Part shown: piece after piece, positions 1 to 9,735 of the stretch | Position numbering within the stretch: the stretch's first letter is position 1 | Layout of the letters: every line of letters begins with the position of its first letter | Source: Arthrospiribacter ruber | Lineage (GTDB): Bacteria > Bacteroidota > Bacteroidia > Cytophagales > Cyclobacteriaceae | NCBI RefSeq assembly: GCF_019343195.1 | Contig: NZ_RPHB01000003.1 | Location: forward strand, 310,001-374,000 | Direction of reading: 5' to 3' | Length of the DNA: 64,000 nt | Position numbers and translations under genes: made by a program | Notes under the pieces: generated by a model | What the model was told of the DNA's origin: nothing | Seen by the model: the letters and a program-made list of their open reading frames with translations, nothing else | Database searches by the model: none

Positions 1-1382
1 ACTGTGTTGTAAGCCCTGGCAAGTCTGGTGATTGAATCCAATAGGATGACTACATCATGCCCGCATTCCACCATTCTCTTTGCTTTTTCCAAAACAATCG
101 TAGCTACCTTGACATGACGCTCAGCTTGCTCATCAAAAGTAGAAGAAATCACTTCTGCCTTTACCGAACGGGCCATATCCGTCACTTCTTCAGGTCTTTC
201 ATCTACAAGAAGGATCATCAGGTGAACTTCTGGGTGGTTTTCAGCGATGGCATTGGCAATCTGCTGTAATAGAACCGTCTTACCTGTCTTAGGCTGCGCC
301 ACGATCATTCCCCTTTGACCTTTTCCTATAGGTGCAAAAAGGTCCAATATCCTGGTGGAGTAATTGTCAGCCTTTGTGGAAAGGTTCAGTCTTTCTTCAG
401 GGAAAAGTGGAGTAAGGTATTCAAATGGAATCCTATCTCTGATTTCTTCGGTAGTTTTTCCGTTGACTGTAATGACTTTGAGAAGGGCAAAATATTTTTC
501 ACCTTCTTTTGGAGGACGGATAGATCCTTTGATATGATCACCTGTCTTGAGTCCAAAAAGTTTGATCTGTGAAGGAGAGACATAAATGTCATCCGGTGAA
601 GCAAGGTAATTGTAATCCAAAGACCTCATGAAGCCATATCCTTCAGACATGATTTCCAATACTCCCTCGTTTTCTATTATTCCTTCAAATTCCTTAGGGC
701 TGACATAGGTTTTTTTTCTGGAAGGAACTACCTCAGCTGTTGGAATGTGTGCTTCTTCAGCATCTCTGAAGTTTTTCCTTCTTGGAAGTTCGACTTCCTG
801 CTCCTGAGGTTTTTCCGAAGGGGCTACCGGCTCCACTTCCACTACTTTTCTTCTTGGCCTGATGAATTTCGGTTTTTCTTCGGCTTCAGGTGAATTGGTG
901 TCCTGTTTCTTCTCTTTGACTTCCTTCACTTCTTTTGCTTCAGGTGCTTTGGCCGGTTCTTCTTTTCTTGGATTCGGCTTGCTGGGGTTTTCCCTTTTTC
1001 CTTTCGGTGCTTCTTTTGAAGCTGCTTTAGGATTCTCTTTTGGAGTTTCTTTGGATTTTTCTTTAGGGGTTTCTTCCTTTGGCGCTTCTTTAGGCAGTTC
1101 TGTCACATTCTGTCTTTTGAATTTGGATTGATTTTCCTGGGATTCTGCCTTGGGTGAAGAAGCTTTTTCCTCTTTGGGCTTTTCTTCTTTTTTTGACTCT
1201 TCTTCTGTTACTGAAGGTTTCTTTTTGGGGAGGGCTTGCTCAGGAGTGATGGCTTGCTGATCGAGGATGGCATAGATCAGGTCATCTTTTTTGAGGTTTT
1301 TGAAGTTTTTGACTCCCAATTCCTCAGCGATCTCCTTCAACTCTGACAGAAGTCTGATCCTTAATTCTTCTATGTTATACAT
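1..1382 (-). CDS. rho: Transcription termination factor Rho (3' end outside window)
   Basis: Rho is the hexameric RNA-dependent ATPase that ends transcription. The ATG is at 1382 and the reading frame runs off the left edge, so about 460 N-terminal codons are present. An N-terminal Rho_N helical domain (residues about 1-40) is followed by a long Lys/Glu/Pro-rich insert to about residue 215, then the cold-shock RNA-binding domain with YGFMRS. The Walker A motif [15 protein letters not shown] lies near residues 355-370. The Walker B strand [17 protein letters not shown] is the last sequence before the edge. The large low-complexity insert is usual for Bacteroidota Rho. The C-terminal Q and R loops cannot be seen here. 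Confidence 0.97.
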   Translation of the reverse strand, partial: MYNIEELRIRLLSELKEIAEELGVKNFKNLKKDDLIYAILDQQAITPEQALPKKKPSVTEEESKKEEKPKEEKASSPKAESQENQSKFKRQNVTELPKEAPKEETPKEKSKETPKENPKAASKEAPKGKRENPSKPNPRKEEPAKAPEAKEVKEVKEKKQDTNSPEAEEKPKFIRPRRKVVEVEPVAPSEKPQEQEVELPRRKNFRDAEEAHIPTAEVVPSRKKTYVSPKEFEGIIENEGVLEIMSEGYGFMRSLDYNYLASPDDIYVSPSQIKLFGLKTGDHIKGSIRPPKEGEKYFALLKVITVNGKTTEEIRDRIPFEYLTPLFPEERLNLSTKADNYSTRILDLFAPIGKGQRGMIVAQPKTGKTVLLQQIANAIAENHPEVHLMILLVDERPEEVTDMARSVKAEVISSTFDEQAERHVKVATIVLEKAKRMVECGHDVVILLDSITRLARAYNT

Positions 1383-1628
1383 AAAAAGCTTACGAAATTA
1401 ATTAATGATAAGATGTAAATTGAAATGATGGTGTATTGATTACTATTGGTCTGAAGTAAAAAGATATTCAGGATAGTCAAAATCCCCGGGGAGAGGATTC
1501 GTCAAATACTGCATTGGCACAATATTAATGTTTCAATCCTTAATACGCAAACTTTTGAGCCTTTTACCTACATAAAGGCCATTAATTTTTATAGTTTTCT
1601 CAAATTCATTGATTTATGGCTTGATTTT

Positions 1629-2318
1629 TCAGTGCATAAGCTGCCTAAGCACCTTGACTGATTTCCACTCACCTTGGAAGTCCAAATGTTTGTTGTACAA
1701 AATCAACATGTGATCCAAAAGATCCCTACGGATTTTAGCTGGGATCTTTTCACGGCAGCCGAAGGAATCCCTTATGATATGGCCCAGCATCTGCATTTCG
1801 ATTTCCCAATCTATCTGCATGGTGATGTCCTCCTGAATTTCTTCGAAGAATGAGCGGGCATTGTCAGGTGAGAAGCCCAGGTATTTGGATGTTTCCCAAA
1901 GAAAAGCAAGAGGAAAATGGCTGAGAAGTACCTCATCGCTGTCGAGATAGACAAGACTGTGCACCAGAAAATCATAGAGGGATTCATTTTGGTAATTGTC
2001 ATAAATGGACTTGGATAATACTTCTGCAAGGAAGAGTGCAATCCCTGACTTATAAAAATCAAAAGGGATGCTTTGGTAGGCCTGTGACAATTTGGCTTCA
2101 GAAATTCTATTGATATTGGCACTTTCCTTTTCATAAACCACCAAATCCAATATCGTCAAAGGCTGATAAAGGGCCATTTTGCTCTTTGATTTGCTGCTCC
2201 TTACTCCGTTGATGATGTAACTTTTCAGGCCCAGATCTTTGGTAAATACCTTGACGATGATGGAGGTATCACGGTACCTCAGGTAGGACAATACTATTCC
2301 TTCAGTCTTTACCAGCAT
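1629..2318 (-). CDS. recO: DNA repair protein RecO
   Basis: RecO helps RecR load RecA on gapped DNA in the RecFOR pathway. The 229-residue protein has the usual length. It begins with the typical OB-fold start (MLVKTEGIVLSYLRYRDTS) and continues with a helical domain. The ATG overlaps the stop codon of the upstream gene porZ by one base (TGATG), so the two are probably translationally coupled. The zinc-binding cysteines of some RecO proteins are absent; only one Cys (near residue 193) is visible, which is common in this phylum. The call rests on N-terminal sequence, length and neighbourhood. Confidence 0.93.
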   Translation of the reverse strand: MLVKTEGIVLSYLRYRDTSIIVKVFTKDLGLKSYIINGVRSSKSKSKMALYQPLTILDLVVYEKESANINRISEAKLSQAYQSIPFDFYKSGIALFLAEVLSKSIYDNYQNESLYDFLVHSLVYLDSDEVLLSHFPLAFLWETSKYLGFSPDNARSFFEEIQEDITMQIDWEIEMQMLGHIIRDSFGCREKIPAKIRRDLLDHMLILYNKHLDFQGEWKSVKVLRQLMH

Positions 2319-4537
2319 CAGATTACTACAAATTTTCCGGAAATTTTCTCTCTACCCGATTCATCGGCCACATATACAAGGTATACGCCCGACTTTACCC
2401 GGTCTCCCTGAAGTGTTCTTAAGTTCCAGGTAGCCCTTCCACCCCTTACCTGAGCAGAAAATACTACCCTGCCTGCTGCACTTGTGATTTTTACTTGGGC
2501 ATAATCGGTCAGGCCCTCGATGCTCAACTCACCGCTAAACTCCGGCCTGACGGGGTTTGGGAATATTTTCAGCGTTTCCAATTCTTCAAATGGAGCTACT
2601 GCAGCACTTCTGTAAGTAAATGCAGCAGTCTCCTGGGTTATCAATATCTCCCCCGAAGAATTATCGATATCCAGGCTGATAATTTTGTCAGAAACGAGAG
2701 GACTGTTGTTTCTGCCAAATTGATTAAGGAGTTGATCACCGAACTCCGAAAACCTCCAGAGTCCTTCTCTTTCTGTGCCCAGCCATTTGCTCTGATCAGG
2801 AGCTACTTTGATGTTTCGGACAGAGATACCTGTCATGAGCGTTCTGCCTTGAAAAATGGGAAAGAGCGCATTCAGTCTGCTATTCTCTTGTATAGTGTGC
2901 ACATTTGGCAAGTAGGCAACCCCGTTTTCTGTAGCAAGCCAAAGGTTTTGGTCCCCATCCAGATCCATGTCCAAAATCCCCCATTGAGGTAAGTTGCCAT
3001 TATCAGGACTGGATGTCAAAACCCTGTTGAGTGATGTTTTTTCGTTGTATACCTGAAGTCTCGGATTTCCTGATGGGTTCTGCTGCAATATCCAAAGGTT
3101 GGAACTTCTGTCCGATAAAATCTTGTATGGAAATGTCATGCCCGGGACATTGACCACAGAAACCTCACCTCGGGAGTTGATTTTATAAAGATTCGAACTG
3201 GAATTGGCCAAACCGATCCAGGTATTGTTGTCAGAGTCTGTATGAAGGGCAAGTATGGGAGTGTTTGTATCGGAATTGGGAAGCGTTACTTTTTCCAGAT
3301 TGCTTGCGGATTTTTTCCACAGTCCTGTATTGCTTCCAAAGTAAAGCTCATTTCCCATCTGGGTAAAAGATGTGATGTCTTCTATATCAAGAAGTTTCGT
3401 CCATTTCCCATTGAAAAGCCTGCTGATAATGGAACTGTCGGCAACAAAACGATTTCCTTTGATGTCTTGAAAAAAGGGGACTCCCAAAATACCCTCTGTA
3501 CTTGGGAAGAAGCGATTGATCGGACTGGAAGGACCATTTGGTGCATAAATAGTCCCCGTAGCTTCTTTTATCCCCATTTGAGCCACATGTAGAAACGTAG
3601 CTTGTTCAGTAATGAGGTAATCAGAAAAGTCATCGGCTTCCGATTCATAAAATAAAGTCCAGGAGCCATTTTCACTGATGGCATAAATTACCCTTTGCGA
3701 TTGGAAATAAACGCGGTCTCCATAAAGCCGAAGGTTCTTTACCTGACTCAATCCTAAAATCTTTTCTGCCTGGGAATTTTCCAGATCGTACATCCATAAA
3801 TCCCCGTTTTGAGCTACAATAAAAAGTTTGTTTCCTAGTTTTTCTATTTCCAAAAGTGGAAATGAAAGTGAAGGAACCTTGGTCCAATTTCTAAAATCAT
3901 TGAGGTTCAATGAAAAGTCTCCTTTTAGCAATCCGCTTTGTGTTGCCAAATAATATGCATTTTCATCCTTAGCCAAATCAAATGCGGGCAAAGTTGATCC
4001 GCCTTCACCTAGGTTGGTGTAGGAAAAAATAAATCTCCTCTCTCTTATGTGGATTCCCGTCAGACCGAAGTCTCCGGGTAAGTAAGCTATGTCCTCAAAG
4101 ATTTTTATGTTGTTGATATTTTTTTGTTGGATTTGGGAATTATTCCGGAGTGCGCTAAGTGTGTGGATATTTTTTTCTCCTACAAGCTGTACAGTCCCGT
4201 CAGGATAAGCTATTACAAGCTGTTTGGATTGGGGATCATACTCTGCTGCTGAAAAACTCTGGTCATACAAACCATCCAATACAGAAAGGGTATTTATTTC
4301 CTTTGAATTTAAATTCAGGTAAAACAAGGAATGGTCACTTACTGAGAATATGGAAGTTGCTGAACCGGTCAGGAAGCCTTTTTCTAAATAGGAAGGGTGG
4401 ATTTGCCAGGTTCCCAGGGGGATATTGGATTGAGAAAGGCAATTGAAGGTTACAAAAATGAAAAGAACAAGGGAAATCCAATTGGCTCTTTTCCTAAGAT
4501 TGAAGCCGTGTAAATATGGGTTTCCCTTGGTTTTCAT
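2318..4537 (-). CDS. porZ: Type IX secretion system protein PorZ (two-propeller surface protein)
   Basis: This 739-residue secreted protein matches PorZ of the type IX secretion system, a component of the surface attachment complex that helps anchor cargo to anionic LPS. A signal peptide (about residues 17-38, ending near NCLSQ) is followed by two seven-bladed beta-propellers with repeated W-x-G-T/L blades such as NTWIGLANSSSNLYK and NLWLATENGVAYL. The last 80 or so residues form a T9SS-type C-terminal domain starting LKIFPNPVRPEFSG and ending SGVYLVYV then KFVVI. Length (P. gingivalis PorZ is about 776 residues) and the recO neighbour agree with the family. A generic two-component-regulator propeller protein is the alternative. 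Confidence 0.85.
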   Translation of the reverse strand: MKTKGNPYLHGFNLRKRANWISLVLFIFVTFNCLSQSNIPLGTWQIHPSYLEKGFLTGSATSIFSVSDHSLFYLNLNSKEINTLSVLDGLYDQSFSAAEYDPQSKQLVIAYPDGTVQLVGEKNIHTLSALRNNSQIQQKNINNIKIFEDIAYLPGDFGLTGIHIRERRFIFSYTNLGEGGSTLPAFDLAKDENAYYLATQSGLLKGDFSLNLNDFRNWTKVPSLSFPLLEIEKLGNKLFIVAQNGDLWMYDLENSQAEKILGLSQVKNLRLYGDRVYFQSQRVIYAISENGSWTLFYESEADDFSDYLITEQATFLHVAQMGIKEATGTIYAPNGPSSPINRFFPSTEGILGVPFFQDIKGNRFVADSSIISRLFNGKWTKLLDIEDITSFTQMGNELYFGSNTGLWKKSASNLEKVTLPNSDTNTPILALHTDSDNNTWIGLANSSSNLYKINSRGEVSVVNVPGMTFPYKILSDRSSNLWILQQNPSGNPRLQVYNEKTSLNRVLTSSPDNGNLPQWGILDMDLDGDQNLWLATENGVAYLPNVHTIQENSRLNALFPIFQGRTLMTGISVRNIKVAPDQSKWLGTEREGLWRFSEFGDQLLNQFGRNNSPLVSDKIISLDIDNSSGEILITQETAAFTYRSAAVAPFEELETLKIFPNPVRPEFSGELSIEGLTDYAQVKITSAAGRVVFSAQVRGGRATWNLRTLQGDRVKSGVYLVYVADESGREKISGKFVVI

Positions 4538-4543
4538 GTATGG

Positions 4544-5128
4544 TTATTTTTTGTCTTCAAAGAAGCATTTTCTGCACCTTGCTTCGTAACTGTCTTTCTC
4601 TCCCAGCAACACCTTATCTTTGGTAGCGGAGAGTCTAAAAGAGTAGGAAGCCAGGTCTCCGCATTTCATGCAGATAGCATGTACCTTGGTCACATACTCT
4701 GCTATGGCAAGCAATTGGGGCATTGGCTCAAAGGGATTTCCTTCAAAATCCATGTCTAGCCCGGCTAGGATGACCCTTTTGCCTGAATTGGCCAAGACAG
4801 AGGCTACATGTACGATTCTATTGTCAAAAAACTGTACTTCGTCGATTCCTACTACCTCACAGTTGCCTGCCAGCAGGATAATGTCTTCGGCAAACTGCAC
4901 CGGTGTCGACCTGATGGCAGTTTCATTGTGGGATACCACATCAAATTCATGGTACCTCTTGTCTATGGAAGGTTTAAAAATCTCCACTTTCTGCTTGGCA
5001 ATAAGTGCCCGATTGAGCCTTCGGATCAGTTCTTCGGTTTTTCCTGAAAACATTGATCCGCATATTACTTCAATATGGCCTTTTTTCTCTTTTGGGTTGG
5101 ATTTACCTATGGAAGGTTCGATAAACAT
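4544..5128 (-). CDS. tdk: Thymidine kinase (type II)
   Basis: Phosphorylates thymidine with ATP to dTMP in pyrimidine salvage in the cytoplasm. The P-loop GSMFSGKT is at residues 24-31, a Walker-B-like VGIDEVQFF follows, and two CxxC pairs (CMKC and CRKC) near the C-terminus make the structural zinc site. The 194-residue length is normal for type II enzymes. It lies 6 bp upstream of porZ and 3 bp downstream of the ferredoxin gene on the same strand, so ferredoxin, tdk, porZ and recO are likely one transcript. Confidence 0.96.
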   Translation of the reverse strand: MFIEPSIGKSNPKEKKGHIEVICGSMFSGKTEELIRRLNRALIAKQKVEIFKPSIDKRYHEFDVVSHNETAIRSTPVQFAEDIILLAGNCEVVGIDEVQFFDNRIVHVASVLANSGKRVILAGLDMDFEGNPFEPMPQLLAIAEYVTKVHAICMKCGDLASYSFRLSATKDKVLLGEKDSYEARCRKCFFEDKK

Positions 5129-5131
5129 ATA

Positions 5132-5458
5132 TTATTCGCTGTACACCATGTGTGGGAATTTGTTTTCTTCTGCCACACGAATGATAATTTCTCCTTTTTG
5201 CAATTTTGCTTGGCAAGATAATCTTTCGGAATTGTTTAACCTGCCCTTGTTCCTGAAAAATTCCTCTCTTTCTGAATCCGGGCTCAAATTGTCGGTCCCG
5301 GATACTACTATCATCTTACAGGTGGTGCATCTGCCTTTTTTGCCACAGGCATGCATCCAGTCAATGTAGTTTTCATGGATTAATTCAATAACTTTACGGT
5401 CAGTCTCGGCGGAAATAATTTCCAGATGATTAAGATTCTCAATAATAATTTTAGGCAT
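5132..5458 (-). CDS. 2Fe-2S ferredoxin (adrenodoxin-like spacing)
   Basis: Small soluble electron carrier of 108 residues. Four cysteines that would hold a 2Fe-2S cluster are visible: C38, C44, C47 (C-x5-C-x2-C) and C82 (LSCQ). The x5 spacing is that of the vertebrate/adrenodoxin or Isc type rather than the plant type. It is the first gene of a minus-strand run with tdk, porZ and recO, and only 37 bp separate its start from a divergent gene. Its redox partner is not evident from the neighbours. Confidence 0.92.
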   Translation of the reverse strand: MPKIIIENLNHLEIISAETDRKVIELIHENYIDWMHACGKKGRCTTCKMIVVSGTDNLSPDSEREEFFRNKGRLNNSERLSCQAKLQKGEIIIRVAEENKFPHMVYSE

Positions 5459-5495
5459 TATTTTCGTTTCTAATCTGTAAAAACAATTTTAGGAA

Positions 5496-6647
5496 ATGAA
5501 CGCTAAGTTAAACAGCCCATACGTAGAAAACTACGCCGTACAAATTTCTCAGAAAATCTGCGGTACTTATTTTTCACAGAAAAAGTACATGACAGGGCAG
5601 GAAATCCTACAGCTTACACCTGCTTCACAGGTAAACTTTTTTGTGATCAAAACCCTCTTTGAGGCATGGCAGGCAGAGCTGGAAAAAATGAAAAGCAATC
5701 CCTACTTCGATTACAGGGACAAGAATGTACATGAAGCCTTGAAGGAGTTTATGAATGTCCTGTCCAGGACCATCAAAATCGAGAAAGAACATTTTTTACC
5801 CTTGCTCACTGAGGCAGTCGCCTATTCCATATTGTTGGCAGTGGATCCCGTTGCCTATTTCACCGAGGAATTTGAAAAAACCCCAGAAGATCAATTGCCC
5901 CACTATGTCAAAGACAATAAGAAGTATTTCAAATGGCATACTTCGCTGGTAAGTAACTTGGTGGACAGGGCAGGATTGGGTTACTCGGTCAAAGCCTATA
6001 AAGCAGCTGTAATCAACAACTACGAACAGCAAAAAGACACTTTGGAGAAGTATGAAAGTCTACTCATTGGACTTCATTCCATTCTTCCCCTTGATTTTGA
6101 TAAATTGATAGGTAATGAAAAAGCTCTAGCTCAAGCCACTCAGGAGAAAGAAATGGGAAAAACTCCTGACCTTCCTAAAAGAGAAAAAGTGGAAGAGCAT
6201 GTGGCAAAAGTGGAATCAGTTGAAGTAAAACCTCAAGAAGCAACAATTGAAAAACCTGTGGAAAAGGCTATGGAACCCGTAGAAGCAGAAAAGCCGCAGC
6301 CTACCGTCCAGGCCAGCGCAGATTTTGCTCCGGGAAAAGGGATTGATCCTTTGAAGGCCTGGGCCAGATTTGAAAATGAAGAGTACAGTATCATGAAAGG
6401 TACTATCAAAGAACTGTCTGAGAGCATAGGGATCAATCAGCGGATCATGTTTACTAAAGAACTTTTTGAAGGCAACCCGGATCTGCTTACCCACGCTTTA
6501 AAATCCATCGATAGATGTGAAAACTTTGTGGAAGCTATAGAGCTGATCAATCAGCGGTACGTCATGGAACTCAAGTGGAATAAAGAGTCCGATCAAGTCA
6601 CGGAATTCCTTCAGCTGGTTTTTAGGAAATTTGATCACAGGGGTTAA
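5496..6647 (+). CDS. Unknown cytoplasmic protein, 383 aa
   Basis: I do not recognise this protein. It has no signal peptide or membrane segment. An N-terminal helical domain (about residues 1-210) is followed by a Glu/Lys/Pro/Val-rich linker (about 215-280) and a compact C-terminal helical segment (about 285-383, from GKGIDPLKAWARFENE to the end). The second half of that segment, with SIGINQRIMFTKELFEGNP, resembles a C-terminal module I associate with uncharacterised Bacteroidota proteins, but this is from memory. It stands alone, divergent from the ferredoxin and convergent with rodA, and ends in a strong terminator. Confidence 0.85.
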   Translation: MNAKLNSPYVENYAVQISQKICGTYFSQKKYMTGQEILQLTPASQVNFFVIKTLFEAWQAELEKMKSNPYFDYRDKNVHEALKEFMNVLSRTIKIEKEHFLPLLTEAVAYSILLAVDPVAYFTEEFEKTPEDQLPHYVKDNKKYFKWHTSLVSNLVDRAGLGYSVKAYKAAVINNYEQQKDTLEKYESLLIGLHSILPLDFDKLIGNEKALAQATQEKEMGKTPDLPKREKVEEHVAKVESVEVKPQEATIEKPVEKAMEPVEAEKPQPTVQASADFAPGKGIDPLKAWARFENEEYSIMKGTIKELSESIGINQRIMFTKELFEGNPDLLTHALKSIDRCENFVEAIELINQRYVMELKWNKESDQVTEFLQLVFRKFDHRG

Positions 6648-6661
6648 TCACCCCTTTTTTT
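6639..6661 (+). terminator. Intrinsic terminator with the stop codon in its loop
   Basis: A perfect 6-bp hairpin (aggggt 6639-6644, acccct 6650-6655) with a 5-nt loop is followed by six or more T. The TAA stop of the upstream gene is the first part of the loop, so the 3' stem arm follows directly on the coding region and there is no 3' UTR to speak of. Confidence 0.8.
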
Positions 6662-7934
6662 ATCCCATTCTTCCAAGTAATTGAATCCTATGGGAGTCAA
6701 GCTTGATGAAAATAAATAAGAGAATGGTAAATGACCACAAGGAAGAACCTCCGTAGCTGAAAAACGGTAACGGGATTCCGACAACCGGAAACAATCCTAT
6801 GGTCATGGCGATATTGACCATAAAGTGGAAAAACAGAATAGAAATCACACAGTATCCATAGACTCTGGAGAACCTGTTTTTTTGCCTTTCTGCCAACATT
6901 ACCAGGCGGATCAATAAGGAGCAGAATAAAATAATAACCACCAGACTTCCTACCCATCCGAATTCTTCACCCAAAGTACAGAAAATAAAATCGGTATGTT
7001 GCTCGGGCACGAAGTCAAATTTCGTCTGAGTTCCTTCCAGGTATCCTTTACCAAGGAAGCCACCGGAACCTATGGCAATTTTGGATTGGGTCACATTCCA
7101 GCCTGCACCCAAAGGGTCCAGGTCGGGGTTGAAAAGTACCATAATCCTGTTTTGCTGATGTTCTGGAAGTTTGGAAACCACATAATCCAGACTGTAGCTA
7201 TATGCTATGATTCCAATGCCAAGAACAACTAAGGCAATGATCCTGGAAATTTTCTTTTTGCCGGAGATAATCAATAGCAAGACCAAGGCGACAACACCAA
7301 TGACGATGTAGAGGTTTTCTTCTATTCCTAAAGCCAAAAGGGAAATGGCGATAAAGGTCAGTGCCAAAACATAATAACGCTGTGGCATCCCTTCCCTGTA
7401 AAGCATGATGAAAAAGGCGAAGTAAACCATCGCAGTACCTGTATCAGGCTGAAGCATGATCAGTATAATGGGTATCATGATGATGGTAAGGGCCTGCAAC
7501 TGATGTTTGAATGTGCTCAGGTCAAAGCTGGGTCTTTCCATAAATTTGGCCAGTGCCAAAGCAGTGGTGAACTTGGCAAATTCTGATGGCTGTATCCTAA
7601 AAGAGCCAAAGCCTATAGAGAGTATCTGCCCATTAACTTCCTTTCCGATAAAAGGTGTAATGATCAGCAAGACAAGGAATATGATATACAATATCCAGGC
7701 AATATTGTCAAAAACCCTGTAGTCTGCTACCATGATCAGTAGTATGATCAAAAAAGCTGCACCAATACGGACAAGCTGTTGACCTGAATTGATAGAAAGG
7801 TCAAAAATGCTTTTGGGAAACTGCTCATCATATACGGCTGCGTAAATATTGAACCAGCCTATGATAACCAATGCCACATAAATACAAATGGAAATCCAGT
7901 CTATTTTATTGATATATAAATCGTCCTGCCTCAC
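6660..7934 (-). CDS. rodA: Rod-shape-determining protein RodA, SEDS peptidoglycan polymerase
   Basis: SEDS-family glycosyltransferase that polymerises lipid II for cell elongation together with PBP2. The 424-residue protein is highly hydrophobic with about ten membrane segments. SEDS landmarks are visible: FGSFRIQPSEFAKF, MLQPDTGTAMVY, GWNVTQSKIAIGSGG, FVPEQHTDFIF and the C-terminal FPVVGIPLPFFSYGGSS. It is the last gene of the mreBCD-mrdA-rodA operon, one base after the stop of mrdA. The long stretch between segments 5 and 6 (EENLYIVIGVVALVLL) is typical of Bacteroidota RodA. Confidence 0.97.
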   Translation of the reverse strand: MRQDDLYINKIDWISICIYVALVIIGWFNIYAAVYDEQFPKSIFDLSINSGQQLVRIGAAFLIILLIMVADYRVFDNIAWILYIIFLVLLIITPFIGKEVNGQILSIGFGSFRIQPSEFAKFTTALALAKFMERPSFDLSTFKHQLQALTIIMIPIILIMLQPDTGTAMVYFAFFIMLYREGMPQRYYVLALTFIAISLLALGIEENLYIVIGVVALVLLLIISGKKKISRIIALVVLGIGIIAYSYSLDYVVSKLPEHQQNRIMVLFNPDLDPLGAGWNVTQSKIAIGSGGFLGKGYLEGTQTKFDFVPEQHTDFIFCTLGEEFGWVGSLVVIILFCSLLIRLVMLAERQKNRFSRVYGYCVISILFFHFMVNIAMTIGLFPVVGIPLPFFSYGGSSLWSFTILLFIFIKLDSHRIQLLGRMG

Positions 7935-7935
7935 G

Positions 7936-9735
7936 TCACATAAATTTTCCTGCTAGGACATATTCTTCCAAAGATGGTCGGGTGATATGCCCCCTCAAGT
8001 ATTTTTCAATCATCAAACTTGCGGTACTTGCAGCTGCTCTACCTCCCCAACCAGCATTTTCTACATATACAGCAATGGCAATTTTTGGGTCTTCCTTTGG
8101 CGCAAATGCTATGAAAACAGAGTGGTCTTCACCTTGAGGGTTTTGTGCGGTACCCGTTTTTCCTGCTATGGCAATATCCTTGATTGCCGCGCGGGCAGCA
8201 GTACCGTAAATCGCTTCTGCCATGGCGTCCTGAATCAGATCAAAGTGATGAGGATCGACTCCGACATCCATTTTTGTCCGGTATTTTTCAGGGATCTTTC
8301 TCGAATCTCCGTCTATGGCCTTTATCAGGTGAGGAACATAATAATGGCCCTTATTGGCAAAAATTGCTGCAAGATTCGCCATCTGGAGTGGGGTCACTAA
8401 CATTTCTCCCTGACCAATGGAAAGTGAATAGATGGTAGAGTATTTCCATCTTCCCGGGCCATAGACCCTATCATAAAGCGTACTGGAAGGTATGGAGCCT
8501 CCTTTTTCATTGTAAAGATCTATCCCCAAAGGACCGCCCAGGCCGAATTTTAGGATATATTCTCTCCAGGCATTTAGGCCTATCTCTGTATCCTTGAATG
8601 TGCTGCTGGAAACTTCCCTGTTGATCATAGCACGGTAAGCCTGATGATAGTAGGGGTTGCAAGAGTTTCGGATGGCTCCAAAAAGATTGACCGGGCTTGG
8701 GTGATTGTGGCAGGCTACCAGGGATCTGTTACAGGCATAAGTGGTGTTGGGTGTAAGGACTCCCATCTGCAGACCTACAAGCGACTGAACAATTTTGAAA
8801 ATGGAACCTGGAGGGTACATGGCCATAATGGGCCTGTTAAACAAGGGCCTGCTTTCATCCCTGTTGAGCAAAAGGTAGTTGCTTCCAAATTTGGAACCAG
8901 TCAGCAAATTAGGATCATAGCTTGGAGCGGAAATCATAGAAAGAATTTCCCCTGTCTTGGGTTCGATGGCGACTACGGATCCTCTTTTCCCCTCCATGAG
9001 CATTTCACCATATTTTTGAAGTTCAAGGTCTATGGTAGAAGTGAGGTTGTATCCTGCGATGGAGGCTGTGTCAAATTCCCCTCCCTTAAAAGAGCCTTTA
9101 TCGACTCCTCTTACATTGACCATTTTATATTTTACCCCTTTTACTCCACGCAGGTCTTTTTCATAAAAGCCCTCAATTCCGCTGAGTCCCACATAATCAC
9201 CCTGTCTGTAGTATTTGACGGTATCTCTTTCCAATTGAGCTGCGCTGATTTCTCCGATATATCCTAGGGCATTTGCGGCACTTTTCTGCGGATAGGACCT
9301 TACCGCTCTGGTCATGACAAAGAGTCCGGGATAGTCTATTAGATAATCCTGAATTCTGGCAAACTCAGATGTGGATATCTGTTTTATTAGTGGGGAAGGT
9401 TTCACTGATGAATATTTCCTCGCAGATGTATAACCTTCAATGAGGTCTTCCTTACTGATTTGGAAAATCTCGCAAAATCTAGCTGTATCTTTTACAGAGA
9501 ATTCTTTGGGTATGACCATCAGGTCAAAAATGGGATTGTTGTAGACCATGATGTTGCCATTACGGTCATTCACCAGTCCCCTATAGGGATGGTCCACTAC
9601 TCTTTGGATGGCATTTCTTTCCGCTCTTTTCAGGAAGCTATCATCAGCTACCTGAATCAAAAATAGTTTGGTCAGGAGTACCACCCCAACCAACGCGATG
9701 GCTATTATGATGGTAATCGGCCTCTGATCGTTCAT
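7936..9735 (-). CDS. mrdA: Penicillin-binding protein 2, elongasome transpeptidase
   Basis: Class B PBP that crosslinks peptidoglycan during elongation, anchored in the inner membrane with a periplasmic catalytic domain. One N-terminal membrane segment (about residues 5-27) is followed by the PBP dimerisation domain. The transpeptidase motifs are complete: SxxK in YPPGSIFKIVQ near residue 309, SxN in IRNSCNPYY, and KTG in AGKTGTAQN. The 599 residues are typical. It overlaps mreD by one base and precedes rodA by one base. Confidence 0.96.
   Translation of the reverse strand: MNDQRPITIIIAIALVGVVLLTKLFLIQVADDSFLKRAERNAIQRVVDHPYRGLVNDRNGNIMVYNNPIFDLMVIPKEFSVKDTARFCEIFQISKEDLIEGYTSARKYSSVKPSPLIKQISTSEFARIQDYLIDYPGLFVMTRAVRSYPQKSAANALGYIGEISAAQLERDTVKYYRQGDYVGLSGIEGFYEKDLRGVKGVKYKMVNVRGVDKGSFKGGEFDTASIAGYNLTSTIDLELQKYGEMLMEGKRGSVVAIEPKTGEILSMISAPSYDPNLLTGSKFGSNYLLLNRDESRPLFNRPIMAMYPPGSIFKIVQSLVGLQMGVLTPNTTYACNRSLVACHNHPSPVNLFGAIRNSCNPYYHQAYRAMINREVSSSTFKDTEIGLNAWREYILKFGLGGPLGIDLYNEKGGSIPSSTLYDRVYGPGRWKYSTIYSLSIGQGEMLVTPLQMANLAAIFANKGHYYVPHLIKAIDGDSRKIPEKYRTKMDVGVDPHHFDLIQDAMAEAIYGTAARAAIKDIAIAGKTGTAQNPQGEDHSVFIAFAPKEDPKIAIAVYVENAGWGGRAAASTASLMIEKYLRGHITRPSLEEYVLAGKFM

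Noticed and set aside
862-1131. 89-codon plus-strand Ser/Gly/Phe-rich ORF
   Set aside because: Antisense to the charged insert of Rho; same low-complexity effect as in infB.
4668-5369. 233-codon plus-strand ORF
   Set aside because: Antisense to tdk and the ferredoxin, both with intact motifs.
8644-9267. 207-codon plus-strand ORF
   Set aside because: Antisense to mrdA, whose protein has all PBP2 motifs; no independent support.
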